From: an uncultured Flavobacteriaceae bacterium
GTDB lineage: Bacteria; Bacteroidota; Bacteroidia; Flavobacteriales; Flavobacteriaceae
Direction: 5' to 3'
Length of the DNA stretch: 64,000 bases
Assembly: GCA_947494325.1 (NCBI GenBank)
Contig: CANLUS010000001.1
Span: 186,001 to 250,000 of the forward strand
How positions within the stretch are numbered: the stretch's first letter is position 1; every line of letters starts with the position of its first letter. Shown here piece after piece: positions 17,467 through 27,294 of the stretch. A model generated the notes under the pieces. It saw nothing but the letters and a program-made list of their open reading frames with translations, did not search any database and had not been told where the DNA came from. The position numbers and the translations under genes were made by a program.

Positions 17467-18390
17467 TTACAAAAAACGTTTCCTACTAATCAAATAAGAA
17501 ATCAATACCTGCTCAAAACCTTTGTTGATATCTACAGGTACATAATCTATCTTATATTGCATACATCTCGTCTTCAAGGTATTGAAATACGCAGCTACCG
17601 CTTTTTCATATTCTTCTTGTACCGAACTTGCATGCAAATTAATAGTATCATTCGTCTCCACATCGACAAAACGCTTCGGCTTATCATCAAAATCAAAACT
17701 TAGTTCATGCTTAGCATCATAGGTATGAAATAACACTACCTCATGCTTATTGTACTTTAAATGACGTAACGCCTCAAATAATTGGTCATCATTCGTATCA
17801 GATTGAAACATATCGGTAAATAAAAACACTAACGAACGCCGATGGATTGTATCGGCAATTTCATGCAATACCTGATAGGTATCCGTTTTTTTAGCAGAAG
17901 TTTCATTTAACAGCTGTTCTAAATGAGTCAGTAACATTCTTCGATGTCGTTCTCCACCTTTAGCGGGGGCAAAATAATCATTGGTATCACTGTAAATGCT
18001 CAACCCATACGCATCGCGTTGTCTCTTTAAAATTTCAATTAAAGCTGCTGATGCAATAGCCGAAAATCCAATCTTGTTCAAATTATCAATCGACGGTTTT
18101 ATAAATTGGGGATAATGCATCGAGGCTGAATTATCGATAATGATATGACAGCGCAAATTGGTCTCTTCTTCATAACGCTTGACAAAAAGCTTGTCTGTTT
18201 TCGCAAATAGCTTCCAGTCGATATGACGTGTGCTTTCTCCTTTATTATAGAGTCGATGTTCTGCAAATTCTACCGAAAACCCGTGAAACGGACTCTTATG
18301 CATCCCCGTAATAAAACCCTCCACCACTTGACTTGCGAGTAGCTCAAGATTATTAATTCCGTATATATTTTTCGCTTCGTTGACCGACAT
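17467..18390 (-). CDS. DUF58 domain protein
   Basis: 307 residues, cytoplasmic. The N-terminal motif RHIDWKLFAKTDKLFVKRY is the hallmark of DUF58 proteins, and the C-terminal part is vWA-like with a degenerate MIDAS (IIIDNSASM, D-x-S-x-S). These proteins usually pair with a MoxR AAA ATPase and Bat proteins. None is next to it here, where it sits between tRNA-Asp and thioredoxin. Its role is therefore a general one in envelope or metal-chaperone complexes, inferred from family. Confidence 0.85.
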   Translation of the reverse strand: MSVNEAKNIYGINNLELLASQVVEGFITGMHKSPFHGFSVEFAEHRLYNKGESTRHIDWKLFAKTDKLFVKRYEEETNLRCHIIIDNSASMHYPQFIKPSIDNLNKIGFSAIASAALIEILKRQRDAYGLSIYSDTNDYFAPAKGGERHRRMLLTHLEQLLNETSAKKTDTYQVLHEIADTIHRRSLVFLFTDMFQSDTNDDQLFEALRHLKYNKHEVVLFHTYDAKHELSFDFDDKPKRFVDVETNDTINLHASSVQEEYEKAVAAYFNTLKTRCMQYKIDYVPVDINKGFEQVLISYLISRKRFL

Positions 18391-18413
18391 TTAATCCATT
18401 ATTAGGGGAAAGT

Positions 18414-18446
18414 AAAAAAGGTTTGACAATCTGCCAAACCTTTTTC
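18414..18446. terminator. Bidirectional terminator between DUF58 and trxA
   Basis: A hairpin, aaaaaggtttg (18415-18425) with caaacctttttc (18435-18446), has A/T tracts on both sides. It would terminate trxA transcription on the minus strand. Confidence 0.75.
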
Positions 18447-18469
18447 TATTATAAATATGTTAAATGCTA

Positions 18470-18787
18470 TTAAACTAATGCATCTAATTTTTCAGTATAT
18501 GTAGCTTTTGGTGCTACACCAACTTGCTTATCTACTACTTCTCCGTTTTTGAAGATCAATACCGTAGGGATATTACGTACACCGTATTTTGCAGCAAATT
18601 CTTGATTTGCATCAACATCAACTTTTGCAACTACAGCCTTCCCATCGAAATCTTTGCTTAACTCTTCTACCGTTGGAGCCAACATTCTACATGGTCCACA
18701 CCAAGATGCCCAAAAATCTACCAATACCGGGTGTTCTGATTTTAAAACTACTTCGTCAAAAGTAGCATCTGTTACTTCTAATGCCAT
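18470..18787 (-). CDS. trxA: Thioredoxin
   Basis: 105 residues, the usual length. The active site WCGPC sits in [16 protein letters not shown], with the cis-proline segment RNIPTVLIF. It is a cytoplasmic disulfide reductase, and in this setting a likely electron donor to the PAPS reductase encoded at 30846-31472. It has its own promoter (-7 box at 18830-18837) and terminator. Confidence 0.97.
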   Translation of the reverse strand: MALEVTDATFDEVVLKSEHPVLVDFWASWCGPCRMLAPTVEELSKDFDGKAVVAKVDVDANQEFAAKYGVRNIPTVLIFKNGEVVDKQVGVAPKATYTEKLDALV

Positions 18788-18829
18788 TTTTTTATTTTTT
18801 TAATTCTATAATTCTGATAATAACTTACA

Positions 18830-18837
18830 CAAAAGTA
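18830..18837 (-). promoter_or_regulatory. -7 box (TACTTTTG) for trxA
   Basis: An exact TAnnTTTG match on the minus strand, 42 bases before the trxA start. Confidence 0.5.
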
Positions 18838-18918
18838 ATCAAATAATTTACCATAAATTACTTCTCATATTACTTTTCCTTATAATAGTATATAAAATAC
18901 CTATTTCCTTACATTCCG

Positions 18919-19875
18919 TTAAAAGACTGAACTAGCAATAGTTTTTATATTATCAGATTTTCCCATAGAATAATAGTGCAATAATGGTACTCCGTTGCTA
19001 ATAAGTTCTTTGCTTTGCGAAATACACCATTCTATTCCAACTTGACGCACGGCTGCATTGTCTTTACATTTTACAACGGCCATAATTAAATCGTCGGGTA
19101 AATCTACCTTAAAACGATGCGGAATTAAATTCAATTGCTTCTTAGTAGCTATTGGTTTTAATCCTGGGATTATTGGTACCGTGATACCCTCTTGTCTACA
19201 TTTCTCTACAAACTCAAAGTACTTTTGATTGTCAAAAAACATTTGTGTCACAATATATGTTGCACCCGCTTTTATTTTCTTTTTCAAAAAATGTATATCA
19301 GAATCGAAGCTAGGCGCTTCCATATGTTTTTCGGGATAGCCTGCAACGCCAATACAAAAATCAGTTTTTGACGTATTTAATAGTTCTTCATCGAGATAAT
19401 TACCGGTATTTAGTTCTTGGATTTGACCGACCAAATCTGATGCAAATTTATGTCCTTCTCTTTCTGGTTTGAAATAGGTTTCACTCTTTACAGCATCGCC
19501 TCTGAGCGCCATCACATTTTGTATGCCTAAAAAATCGAGGTCAATTAAAAAGTTCTCGGTGTCTTCTTTGGTAAAACCACCACATAAAATATGTGGAATG
19601 GCATCTACTCCATATTTATTTTGAATTGCCGCACAGATCCCTACAGTACCTGGACGCTTTTTTACTACTTGTTTTTTTAACAACCCGTTTTCAAGTTCTT
19701 TAAAAACGTACTCTTCACGGTGATAGGTAACATCAATAAAGGGTGGTTTGAATTCCATTAAAGGGTCTATATTATCAAAAATTGATTGCACATTTTGACC
19801 TTTTAGCGGGGGTAATATTTCGAAAGAAAATAGCGTTTTACCTTTCGCTTTTTCTATATGTTCTGTAACTTTCAT
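18919..19875 (-). CDS. metF: 5,10-methylenetetrahydrofolate reductase
   Basis: 318 residues, a TIM-barrel flavoprotein. Seen are FSFEILPPLKGQ (catalytic Glu), DVTYHREEY, NVMALRGDA and GVAGYPEKH, all family motifs. It makes 5-methyl-THF, the methyl donor for MetH. The ATG overlaps the upstream stop (TAATG). It is the last gene of the riboswitch-controlled metH-metF operon. Confidence 0.96.
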   Translation of the reverse strand: MKVTEHIEKAKGKTLFSFEILPPLKGQNVQSIFDNIDPLMEFKPPFIDVTYHREEYVFKELENGLLKKQVVKKRPGTVGICAAIQNKYGVDAIPHILCGGFTKEDTENFLIDLDFLGIQNVMALRGDAVKSETYFKPEREGHKFASDLVGQIQELNTGNYLDEELLNTSKTDFCIGVAGYPEKHMEAPSFDSDIHFLKKKIKAGATYIVTQMFFDNQKYFEFVEKCRQEGITVPIIPGLKPIATKKQLNLIPHRFKVDLPDDLIMAVVKCKDNAAVRQVGIEWCISQSKELISNGVPLLHYYSMGKSDNIKTIASSVF

Positions 19876-20120
19876 TATCCTATTAATTCTGTTTTTATAA
19901 ACTTGTAATCCTCTTTATATTCCCAATATATCCATCGTCCATCACTATAATCGGTTAAGATGTATTTTTCACTCACCGATTTTATCCTGTTGATATTTAT
20001 AATTTTTTTCGAAAAAGTATCAACGGTTACGTTTTCAACAACTTCCTTGTTTTGATCATCATAACCATGTACTACTATATGACTTCCTAATGTTAATTCT
20101 ATAAATTTTTCTCTTATCAT
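19875..20120 (-). CDS. Hypothetical protein between metH and metF
   Basis: 81 residues, beta-rich, with no signal peptide (LTLGSHIVVHGYDDQNKEVV, KYILTDYSDGRWIYWEYKED). It lies 7 bases after metH and overlaps metF by one base, so it is co-transcribed. The regular strands suggest a small barrel or SH3-like fold. I do not recognise a family. Confidence 0.6.
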   Translation of the reverse strand: MIREKFIELTLGSHIVVHGYDDQNKEVVENVTVDTFSKKIININRIKSVSEKYILTDYSDGRWIYWEYKEDYKFIKTELIG

Positions 20121-20127
20121 CCCGTTT

Positions 20128-22839
20128 TTAATCTGCTAAATTCGGATTCAACCATTTTCGTGCTTCTTCGGTAGTTATATTTCTTCTAGTTGCATAATTG
20201 GCTAACTGATCTTCTGCTATTTTACCCAAACCAAAATATCTCGATTCGGGGTGCGCAAAATAATAACCAGAAACGCTAGCCGCGGGCCACATGGCCAAAC
20301 TTTCGGTTAATTTTACGCCAATTCGTTCTTCGACGTTTAACAATTGCCAAATTGTATTCTTTTCTAAATGATCAGGGCAAGCCGGATAACCTGGTGCCGG
20401 TCGAATTCCTTTATAATCTTCCTTGATTAATTCTTCGTTACTAAGATTTTCTTGTATCGCATAACCCCAATGATCGATACGAACTTCCTTATGCAAATAT
20501 TCGGCAAAAGCTTCGGCCAAACGATCGGCTAAGGCTTTGATCATAATAGCATTATAATCATCATGTTCAGCTTCAAATTTTCGAGCCAGCTGATCCGTTC
20601 CAAAACCTGTAGTCACACAAAAACATCCTAAGTAATCTTGTATTCCACTCTCTTTTGGGGCGATAAAATCTGCTAAAGCAATATTCGCAATTCCTTCTCT
20701 CTTTTTTAGTTGTTGACGTAAGGTTAGAAATGTAAATTTTTCTTTATTTGAGGTTACTTCAATATCATCACCGTTGATAGAATTTGCCGGAAATAGCCCA
20801 AAAACAGCCTTCGCTTTTAGCAGTTTTTCATCTAAAATTTTCTTAAGTAATACTTTAGCATCTGCAAATAACTCGGTGGCTTGTTTACCTACAATCTCAT
20901 CCGATAAAATATCCGGATAGCGACCATGTAAATCCCAACTTCTAAAAAACGGACTCCAATCAATATATTCTTCTAATACCTTCAAATCTAGCGATTCAAT
21001 GACTTCAATCCCTAGTTTCTTTGGTTTTGTGATGCGTGAATCTTGCCAATCTATCTTTAATTTACGCTTACGAGCCTCTTCGAGAGATATGTATTCTTTT
21101 CGCTTTCCTCTAGTCAAAAATTGCTCCCTAAATTTGACATATTCTGCCCGAATCTGCTCTTTATATATTTTATTTTCTTTTTGTAACAAATTTCCAACTA
21201 CCGTCACTGCTCTTGAAGCATCATTTACATGCACTACATCGGCATATTTCGGTGCTATTTTAACTGCCGTATGAGCTCTAGATGTAGTTGCGCCACCAAT
21301 CAATAACGGAATACTCATTTCTTGTTTTTCCATTTCATTGGCCAAATGCACCATCTCATCTAAGGAAGGGGTAATTAAACCACTCAAACCGATTGCATCT
21401 ACCTTTTCTTTTTTGGCCGTTTCAATAATTTTTTCGGGTGGTACCATTACTCCCAAATCAAGGATTTCATAGTTATTACAGCCTAAGACAACTCCTACAA
21501 TATTTTTTCCAATATCATGCACATCTCCCTTAACTGTCGCCATTAAAATTCGACCTGCAAACTCTTGCTTTCCATCTTTTTCGGCTTCGATAAATGGTTG
21601 CAAATAGGCGACGGCTTTTTTCATCACTCTAGCCGATTTAACTACTTGTGGTAAAAACATCTTTCCACTACCAAAAAGATCTCCAACAACATTCATCCCG
21701 GTCATTAAATGACCCTCTATAACCTCAATCGGTTTTGTAGATGCCAATCTGGCCTCTTCAACATCTTCTACAATAAAAGTGTCGACACCCTTTACCAGAG
21801 CATGTGTGATTCTATCTTGAAGATCAAAGCTGCGCCATTCAAGAATTTTCTCCTCACTTTCCTTTTTATTTCCTTTTACGGATTCCGCAAAATCCAACAA
21901 TCTTTCAGTGGCATCATCACGTCTATCTAACAAAACATCTTCTACATGTTCTAACAAATCTTTCGGGATACTATCATAAACCTCCAACATGGTTGGATTT
22001 ACAATACCCATCGTCATCCCATGTTGAATGGCATGATACAAAAATGCAGAGTGCATAGCTTCGCGAACGGTATTATTCCCACGAAAAGAAAAAGAGACAT
22101 TACTCACGCCGCCGCTCACATTTACGTTGGGAAGATTCTCGCGAATCCATTGTGTAGCCTTAAAAAAATCTATTCCATTCTTTCTATGTTCTTCCATTCC
22201 GGTTGCAACCGGAAAAATATTAGGATCAAAAATGATATCTTGAGATGGAAATTTGACCTTATCTACCAATATATCATACGAACGTTTACAAATTTCAATC
22301 CGTCTTTGATACGTATCTGCCTGGCCATTTTCATCAAAAGCCATAATAATCGTTGCCGCTCCGTATCGTTTGATCAATTTTGCTTGACGGATAAATTCTT
22401 CTTCACCTTCTTTCAAACTAATAGAATTCACCACGCTCTTACCCTGTACTACCTTTAATCCAGCTTCGATGATTTCCCATTTCGAACTATCAATCATAAT
22501 AGGAATACGAGCAATATCAGGTTCAGAAGCAATTAAATTAAGAAAGGTAGTCATAGCCTCCACACCGTCGAGCATGCCTTCATCCATATTGACATCTAAG
22601 ATCTGTGCTCCACCCTCTACCTGATCTCGTGCTACTTCTAAAGCTTCATCAAATTTTTCTTCTTTAATGAGTCTTAAAAACTTCCGAGAACCTGTAACAT
22701 TAGTCCGTTCACCAACGTTTACAAAATTCGTTTCAGGCGTAATCACTAAAGGTTCTAATCCTGAAAGGGTTAAGTATTTTCTAGTTGTTCGTTGATGGCT
22801 GTTCGTTGTTGGGTATAGTTGAGATTCTTCGCTTATCAT
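20128..22839 (-). CDS. metH: Cobalamin-dependent methionine synthase, folate/B12/activation part
   Basis: 903 residues. The pterin-binding domain starts near residue 35 ([15 protein letters not shown]). The B12 cap and binding domains carry [14 protein letters not shown] at about 435-450 (His is the cobalt ligand). The activation domain has [12 protein letters not shown] for SAM binding. With the 335-residue homocysteine part encoded upstream, the total (1238) equals one full MetH. Residues 7-21 ([15 protein letters not shown]) are not family-like and are encoded by a low-complexity tract shared with the inserted cassette flank. The start lies one base after the four-helix gene stop. Confidence 0.95.
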   Translation of the reverse strand: MISEESQLYPTTNSHQRTTRKYLTLSGLEPLVITPETNFVNVGERTNVTGSRKFLRLIKEEKFDEALEVARDQVEGGAQILDVNMDEGMLDGVEAMTTFLNLIASEPDIARIPIMIDSSKWEIIEAGLKVVQGKSVVNSISLKEGEEEFIRQAKLIKRYGAATIIMAFDENGQADTYQRRIEICKRSYDILVDKVKFPSQDIIFDPNIFPVATGMEEHRKNGIDFFKATQWIRENLPNVNVSGGVSNVSFSFRGNNTVREAMHSAFLYHAIQHGMTMGIVNPTMLEVYDSIPKDLLEHVEDVLLDRRDDATERLLDFAESVKGNKKESEEKILEWRSFDLQDRITHALVKGVDTFIVEDVEEARLASTKPIEVIEGHLMTGMNVVGDLFGSGKMFLPQVVKSARVMKKAVAYLQPFIEAEKDGKQEFAGRILMATVKGDVHDIGKNIVGVVLGCNNYEILDLGVMVPPEKIIETAKKEKVDAIGLSGLITPSLDEMVHLANEMEKQEMSIPLLIGGATTSRAHTAVKIAPKYADVVHVNDASRAVTVVGNLLQKENKIYKEQIRAEYVKFREQFLTRGKRKEYISLEEARKRKLKIDWQDSRITKPKKLGIEVIESLDLKVLEEYIDWSPFFRSWDLHGRYPDILSDEIVGKQATELFADAKVLLKKILDEKLLKAKAVFGLFPANSINGDDIEVTSNKEKFTFLTLRQQLKKREGIANIALADFIAPKESGIQDYLGCFCVTTGFGTDQLARKFEAEHDDYNAIMIKALADRLAEAFAEYLHKEVRIDHWGYAIQENLSNEELIKEDYKGIRPAPGYPACPDHLEKNTIWQLLNVEERIGVKLTESLAMWPAASVSGYYFAHPESRYFGLGKIAEDQLANYATRRNITTEEARKWLNPNLAD
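22781..22822. repeat. Inner flank of the four-helix-bundle cassette
   Basis: A low-complexity tract of gttgtt/gttcgttg units, in inverted orientation relative to the tract at 23207-23237. It is translated as residues 7-20 of the MetH C-part. Confidence 0.45.
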
Positions 22840-22840
22840 G

Positions 22841-23197
22841 TCATTTTTTCTTATAATAGTTAATGAATCCGTTAAGTAACTTTTTACAAGTTTCTACCCG
22901 TTGTAACAAATCTTTTAATTCTTTAATCGTTATATATTCCTGATCTTTAGAAATATATAATTGGGTTTCTAATTCGTACAAAGAACCTCTGGAAATAAAT
23001 AAAAAATGGATTGTTTCTTTAGAAGATTGTCTCCCACAACCTTCTGCGATATTTGATGGTATGGAAACCGCGCATCTCCTTAACTGATTTGTAATACCGT
23101 ACATTTCATTTTTAGGGAAATTCTTAGTTAAAGTATAAATTTGACTTACCAAATTTCTCGCTTCGATCCAAACTTCAAGTTCTATATATTTCATCAT
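22841..23197 (-). CDS. Four-helix bundle protein (23S rRNA intervening-sequence family)
   Basis: About 118 residues. The ATG at 23197 ([10 protein letters not shown]) is chosen over a TTG at 23215. Motifs [21 protein letters not shown] and ELETQLYIS identify the TIGR02436 four-helix bundle family, first seen in 23S rRNA intervening sequences and common as a solitary gene in Bacteroidota. It is wedged between the two halves of metH, with GTTGTTGG-type tracts on both sides. Function unknown. It is unlikely to take part in methionine synthesis. Confidence 0.9.
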   Translation of the reverse strand: MMKYIELEVWIEARNLVSQIYTLTKNFPKNEMYGITNQLRRCAVSIPSNIAEGCGRQSSKETIHFLFISRGSLYELETQLYISKDQEYITIKELKDLLQRVETCKKLLNGFINYYKKK

Positions 23198-23206
23198 AAA
23201 TACTAT

Positions 23207-23237
23207 ATCTAACAACTAACTACCAACAACCACTAAC
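23207..23237. repeat. Outer flank of the four-helix-bundle cassette
   Basis: Units of aacaacta/accaacaac. The reverse complement resembles 22781-22822, giving an imperfect terminal inverted repeat around the gene. It overlaps the last codons of the MetH N-part. Confidence 0.45.
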
Positions 23238-24223
23238 TTTTTCCTTGGTTCAAAATCTTTTACCGCTTCCGCTATTAATTTGATATGTTCTGGGTTTGTA
23301 CCGCAGCATCCACCAATAATATTGACTAAATTCTCTTCTAAGTACTGCTTAATAAGTGCTTGCATCTGCTCTGGAGTTTGATCATACTCCCCAAATGTAT
23401 TTGGTAAGCCGGCATTTGGATGTGCCGATGTAAAAAAACTCGTTTCCTTGGACAATCTTTTCAAATAGGGTTGTAATTGATCAGCTCCTAACGCACAATT
23501 AAAACCAACACTTAACAACGGAATATGTGATATTGACACTAAAAAAGCTTCTACAGTTTGCCCAGATAAGGTGCGCCCAGAAGCATCTGTTATCGTGCCA
23601 CTTACCATTACTGGAATATCTACGCCTCGTTCTTCTTTCACTTCATCAATGGCAAATAAAGCTGCTTTTGCATTTAGGGTATCAAAAATAGTTTCTACCA
23701 ATAAAAGATCAACACCACCATCTAGCAATGCTTCTACTTGTTGCTTGTAAGCTATTCTTAATTCATCGAAAGTAATGGCTCTAAATTCAGGGCGATTGAC
23801 ATCAGGAGACAAACTTGCTGTTCTATTTGTAGGTCCAATACTACCCGCAACAAAACGAGGTTTATGAGGTTCTTTCACAGTAAATTCATTAGCGACTTCC
23901 TTTGCTATTCTAGCAGATTCATAATTTAATTCATAAACCAAATCTTCGAGTTCATAATCGGCCATAGCGATCGTCGTTCCAGAAAAAGTATTGGTTTCTA
24001 CAATATCGGCTCCTGCTTCAAAGTACTTAGCATGAATGTCTCTAATGGCTTGTGGTTGGGTAATGGATAGTAAGTCATTGTTCCCTTGTAAAGGAAGTTT
24101 GAAATCTTTAAATCGATCACCTCTAAAGTCTTCTTCAGTAAACTTATATTGTTGTAACATCGTGCCCATTGCACCATCTAACACTAAGATGCGTTTTTCT
24201 ATTTCTTGCCAAATTGTAGTCAT
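23216..24223 (-). CDS. metH: Methionine synthase, homocysteine S-methyltransferase part
   Basis: 335 residues, a homocysteine-binding TIM barrel. Zinc ligands are seen as GFNCALG (about residue 240) and GGCCGTNPEH (about 306). The N-terminus VLDGAMGTMLQQY is the classic start of MetH. Homologues are often split in Flavobacteriaceae, with this half first. It is the first gene after the SAM-I riboswitch at 24308-24429. The C-terminal KLVVVGS lies in the repeat tract of the downstream cassette. Confidence 0.95.
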   Translation of the reverse strand: MTTIWQEIEKRILVLDGAMGTMLQQYKFTEEDFRGDRFKDFKLPLQGNNDLLSITQPQAIRDIHAKYFEAGADIVETNTFSGTTIAMADYELEDLVYELNYESARIAKEVANEFTVKEPHKPRFVAGSIGPTNRTASLSPDVNRPEFRAITFDELRIAYKQQVEALLDGGVDLLLVETIFDTLNAKAALFAIDEVKEERGVDIPVMVSGTITDASGRTLSGQTVEAFLVSISHIPLLSVGFNCALGADQLQPYLKRLSKETSFFTSAHPNAGLPNTFGEYDQTPEQMQALIKQYLEENLVNIIGGCCGTNPEHIKLIAEAVKDFEPRKKLVVVGS

Positions 24224-24307
24224 AATAAAACTCTTTTAAAACCTTAAAAGTCCTATATAAATGCTCACAAGAAATACTAGAAAATGTATTTAAAAAAATA
24301 CGGGTTC

Positions 24308-24429
24308 GTTATCTATCCAAATTTCAATAAATGAATTGAATGTTTGAGTAGAATTTAGCACCTTCTTTAATAAGCTTAAAGGGTTGCTAAGGCTTCAGCG
24401 GGTCTAATCCCTCCACCTTTCTTGATAAC
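24308..24429 (-). promoter_or_regulatory. SAM-I riboswitch (S-box) controlling metH-metF
   Basis: Read on the minus strand: GTTATCAAGAAAGGTGGAGG, a CCCGCTGAAGCCTTAGCAACC-type core, AAAGAAGGTGCTAAATTC and a closing GGATAGATAAC. P1 pairs gttatc with gataac, and the kink-turn GGTGGAGGGA and the GCAACC and GGTGCTAA motifs are all at their conserved places. The aptamer ends 84 bases before metH. High SAM should shut the operon off. An AU hairpin at 24286-24301 may be part of the switch. A weak promoter (TTATTTG) lies at 24453-24460. Confidence 0.95.
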
Positions 24430-24509
24430 ATAAATAATAATGAACTAAAGCACAAATAACGTAATTAATTTTTTAGTTACCGCATGGAAATTCAAAAATA
24501 TAACTGAAA

Positions 24510-25400
24510 CTATGCAAATAATGTTGACGAAAGGTAGCGATCACCTCGATCACAAATAATAGCAACTATAATTCCACTCTCTAAGGTATCTGCTAACTTT
24601 AAAGCACTCGCCACCGAACCACCGCTGCTCATTCCAGCAAAAATACCTTCTTCTTTAGCTAATCTACGGGCCATATCGGTTGCTTCCTGCTGTGTCACTT
24701 CGATAATGGTGTCAATCTTGGACCGATCAAATATTTTAGGAACATACTCGGGAGACCACTTTCGGATGCCCGGAATTCTAGATCCATCGGCTGGCTGCGC
24801 TCCCACAATTTCGATGTTGTTATTTTTCTCCTTCAAATAGGTTGAGGTCCCCATTATAGTGCCTGTGGTTCCCATGGCGGAAACGAAATGTGTGATCTCA
24901 CCTTTAATATCTCTCCAAATTTCTGGACCAGTCGTTTTATAATGTGCTTTCCAATTATCTTCATTCTCAAATTGATTCAGTAAAACATACCCTTTGTCAT
25001 CGCGCATTTGAAAGGCAACATCTCTAGAACCTTCAATTCCTCGATCGGCATCTGTTAATATAACCTCAGCACCATAAGCCTTCATTGTTTTAACCCGTTC
25101 TTCAGTTGAATTTTCTGGCATAACCAAAGAAATGTGCAAACCCAATAATTTGGCTATGAAAGCTAAGGCAATACCTGTATTTCCGCTAGTAGCTTCTACC
25201 AAATGCCCACCTTTTTCGATATCTCCTCGTTTCAAGGCTTCAGAAATCATATTGTAAGCCGCTCTATCTTTTACACTCCCCCCTGGATTATTTCCTTCAA
25301 GCTTTAAAAATAAACGTACTTTTTTATGTGTCAATATATTTTTGACTTCAACGATAGGCGTATTGCCTATTTGATCTATAATACTCTTACTTTTAATCAC
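24510..25400 (-). CDS. cysM: Cysteine synthase (O-acetylserine sulfhydrylase B type)
   Basis: 296 residues, a fold-type II PLP enzyme. The PLP lysine is in NPGGSVKDRAAYNMI, the phosphate loop is SGNTGIALAF, and the substrate loop is AMGTTGTIMG. Length and the C-terminus fit CysM rather than CBS-fused forms. It joins O-acetylserine and sulfide to give cysteine. Its start overlaps the cysE stop by 8 bases, so the pair is coupled. An upstream 'IIDQIGNTPIVEV' confirms the start. Confidence 0.95.
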   Translation of the reverse strand: MIKSKSIIDQIGNTPIVEVKNILTHKKVRLFLKLEGNNPGGSVKDRAAYNMISEALKRGDIEKGGHLVEATSGNTGIALAFIAKLLGLHISLVMPENSTEERVKTMKAYGAEVILTDADRGIEGSRDVAFQMRDDKGYVLLNQFENEDNWKAHYKTTGPEIWRDIKGEITHFVSAMGTTGTIMGTSTYLKEKNNNIEIVGAQPADGSRIPGIRKWSPEYVPKIFDRSKIDTIIEVTQQEATDMARRLAKEEGIFAGMSSGGSVASALKLADTLESGIIVAIICDRGDRYLSSTLFA

Positions 25401-26151
25401 GGGTTCTTGTTCTTATTTTAAACTCCTTTTTATAGGTTAAAATTGAATCTTTCGGAACCGAAGTTGTTAAACATACGTTAGCTCCGATGATACTATTCGC
25501 TCCAACCACTACTTCACCACCTAAAATGGTAGCGTTAGCATAAATAGTCACATTATCTTCAATAGTTGGATGTCTCTTCGTAAATGAAAGACTCTTTTTA
25601 ATTTGAATTCCTCCCAACGTAACACCTTGATAGATTTTTACATTTGATTTTATAATCGTTGTTTCTCCTATCACAATCCCTGTACCATGGTCTATAAAAA
25701 ATGAGGATCCGATCGTCGCTCCTGGATGGATATCTATACCTGTTAAACCATGGGCGTATTCACTCATCATTCTTGGTATAATAGGGGTATTCAACATATA
25801 TAACTCATGACTCAACCTATAAATTGAAATCGCATAAAATCCAGGATAGGCAAGGTATACTTCTTCTAAACTTTTGGCCGCTGGATCATTTTCTTCTATT
25901 GCAAGAGCATCTAGATCTAATTGCTTTCTCACATCGGGTAAGCTGGTTAAAAACGACTCCCAAATAGCTGCACTATCGGAAATGTTTAGAACCTTAGAAA
26001 CGTCATGAAATGTACTTTCTAATTGGGTGAGCTCTTCTTTTTCAAGATCAAATAAGTTATGAAATAGACTTTTAGTAAAGTCTTCTATAGTATCTTTTAG
26101 ACGTATGTTATATTTTTGCGAAATCACCTTTTCTTTAGATACTAAACTCAT
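25393..26151 (-). CDS. cysE: Serine O-acetyltransferase
   Basis: 252 residues. An N-terminal helical domain is followed by left-handed beta-helix hexapeptides from about 140 on (GIDIHPGATIG, IDHGTGIVIGETTI, IYQGVTLGG). The catalytic His lies in IDHGTG. The long N-terminal domain is like the EpsC/plant type. It supplies O-acetylserine to the overlapping cysM product. Confidence 0.95.
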   Translation of the reverse strand: MSLVSKEKVISQKYNIRLKDTIEDFTKSLFHNLFDLEKEELTQLESTFHDVSKVLNISDSAAIWESFLTSLPDVRKQLDLDALAIEENDPAAKSLEEVYLAYPGFYAISIYRLSHELYMLNTPIIPRMMSEYAHGLTGIDIHPGATIGSSFFIDHGTGIVIGETTIIKSNVKIYQGVTLGGIQIKKSLSFTKRHPTIEDNVTIYANATILGGEVVVGANSIIGANVCLTTSVPKDSILTYKKEFKIRTRTRD

Positions 26152-26233
26152 TTGATCGTATTTAATTGTATGTACATAGTCGCCAAATTATCGCGGCATT
26201 ACATTATGTCTTTTAAACTGTTTATTAGATGTA

Positions 26234-27286
26234 TTATACAATTGCTTGAACCACAGCTTTCGGCGCTTCTTTTCGGGTACCATCAAAACCATTAATTCCA
26301 CTTACAGTAGTATACTTTAAGACATATTTTTTGCCTGGATTGATAATTTTATAAGCCGCTTGGCACATCAATGTAGCTTCGTGAAAACCGCATAAAATCA
26401 ATTTCAATTTCCCTGGATACGTATTCACGTCTCCTATGGCAAATACGCCTGGAATATTTGTTTGGTAATCTAATGTATTGTCAACTTTTATAGCATTCTT
26501 TTCAATATCCAAGCCCCAATTTGCAATAGGTCCTAACTTAGGAGACAAACCGAATAACGGAATGAAATGATCTGTTTCTAGGTATTGTTCCTCTCCTTCT
26601 TTTAAAATAGTAATTCCTTCGATACGATCTTGACCATGCAGGTTTATAACCTCCGCCGGTGTTATCAAATTAATTTTCCCTAGTAATTTTAATTCTTGTA
26701 CTTTCTCAACAGAATCTAATGCCCCGCGAAATTCGTTACGCCTATGCACCAACGTTACTTCTGCGGCGATATCCGCCAAAAATATACTCCAGTCGAGCGC
26801 CGAGTCTCCACCTCCAGCAATGACCACTTTTTTGTCTCTATAAATTTCGGGATCTCTAATAATATATTCAACGCCTTTATCTTCGTAATCAGCAATATTT
26901 TGAATTGGAGGTTTACGAGGTTCGAATGAACCTAAGCCTCCGGCAATTGCTACAACTGGTGCTTGATGTTTTGTACCCTTATTTGTTGTAACAATAAAAC
27001 TACCATCTTCTAATTTTTCAATAGTTTCGGCACGTTCTCCAAATGTAAATCCTGGTTGAAACTGTTTACCCTGTTCCAACAAATTTTTTGTTAAATCACC
27101 GGCCAATATTTCTGGAAATCCTGGAATGTCATAAATTGGTTTCTTCGGATAAATCTCAGAACACTGTCCGCCAGCCTGAGGAAGTGCATCGATTAAATGG
27201 CATTTTAATTTTAACAATCCTGCTTCAAAAACGGTGAATAAACCGGTAGGACCTGCTCCAATAATTAATATATCTGTTTGTATCAT
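26234..27286 (-). CDS. Ferredoxin/flavodoxin-NADP+ reductase (thioredoxin reductase-like)
   Basis: 350 residues. FAD motif IIGAGPTGLFTVFEAG, NADP motif VIAGGGDSALDW and a C-terminal FAIGDVNTYPGKLKLI are present. There is no CxxC redox pair, which separates it from thioredoxin reductase and matches the YumC-type NADPH-ferredoxin reductases. Lying in the sulfite-reduction run, it probably supplies electrons (through ferredoxin) to the siroheme sulfite reductase. Confidence 0.9.
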   Translation of the reverse strand: MIQTDILIIGAGPTGLFTVFEAGLLKLKCHLIDALPQAGGQCSEIYPKKPIYDIPGFPEILAGDLTKNLLEQGKQFQPGFTFGERAETIEKLEDGSFIVTTNKGTKHQAPVVAIAGGLGSFEPRKPPIQNIADYEDKGVEYIIRDPEIYRDKKVVIAGGGDSALDWSIFLADIAAEVTLVHRRNEFRGALDSVEKVQELKLLGKINLITPAEVINLHGQDRIEGITILKEGEEQYLETDHFIPLFGLSPKLGPIANWGLDIEKNAIKVDNTLDYQTNIPGVFAIGDVNTYPGKLKLILCGFHEATLMCQAAYKIINPGKKYVLKYTTVSGINGFDGTRKEAPKAVVQAIV

Positions 27287-27294
27287 AGTACTCT

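Noticed and set aside
17290-17703. Plus-strand open frame of 137 codons covering the tRNA
   Set aside because: It is antisense to tRNA-Asp and the end of the DUF58 gene, with no coding features of its own. The 'TGLEPATPCVTGRYSNQLNY'-like peptide is the familiar artefact of translating a tRNA.
20128-24223. metH as a frameshifted pseudogene
   Set aside because: Both halves are complete in their domains, have their own starts, and sum to a normal full length. Split metH is common in the family.
26234-27286. Thioredoxin reductase as product of the FAD/NADP gene
   Set aside because: The CxxC redox motif is missing. The sequence fits ferredoxin-NADP reductase of the YumC type.
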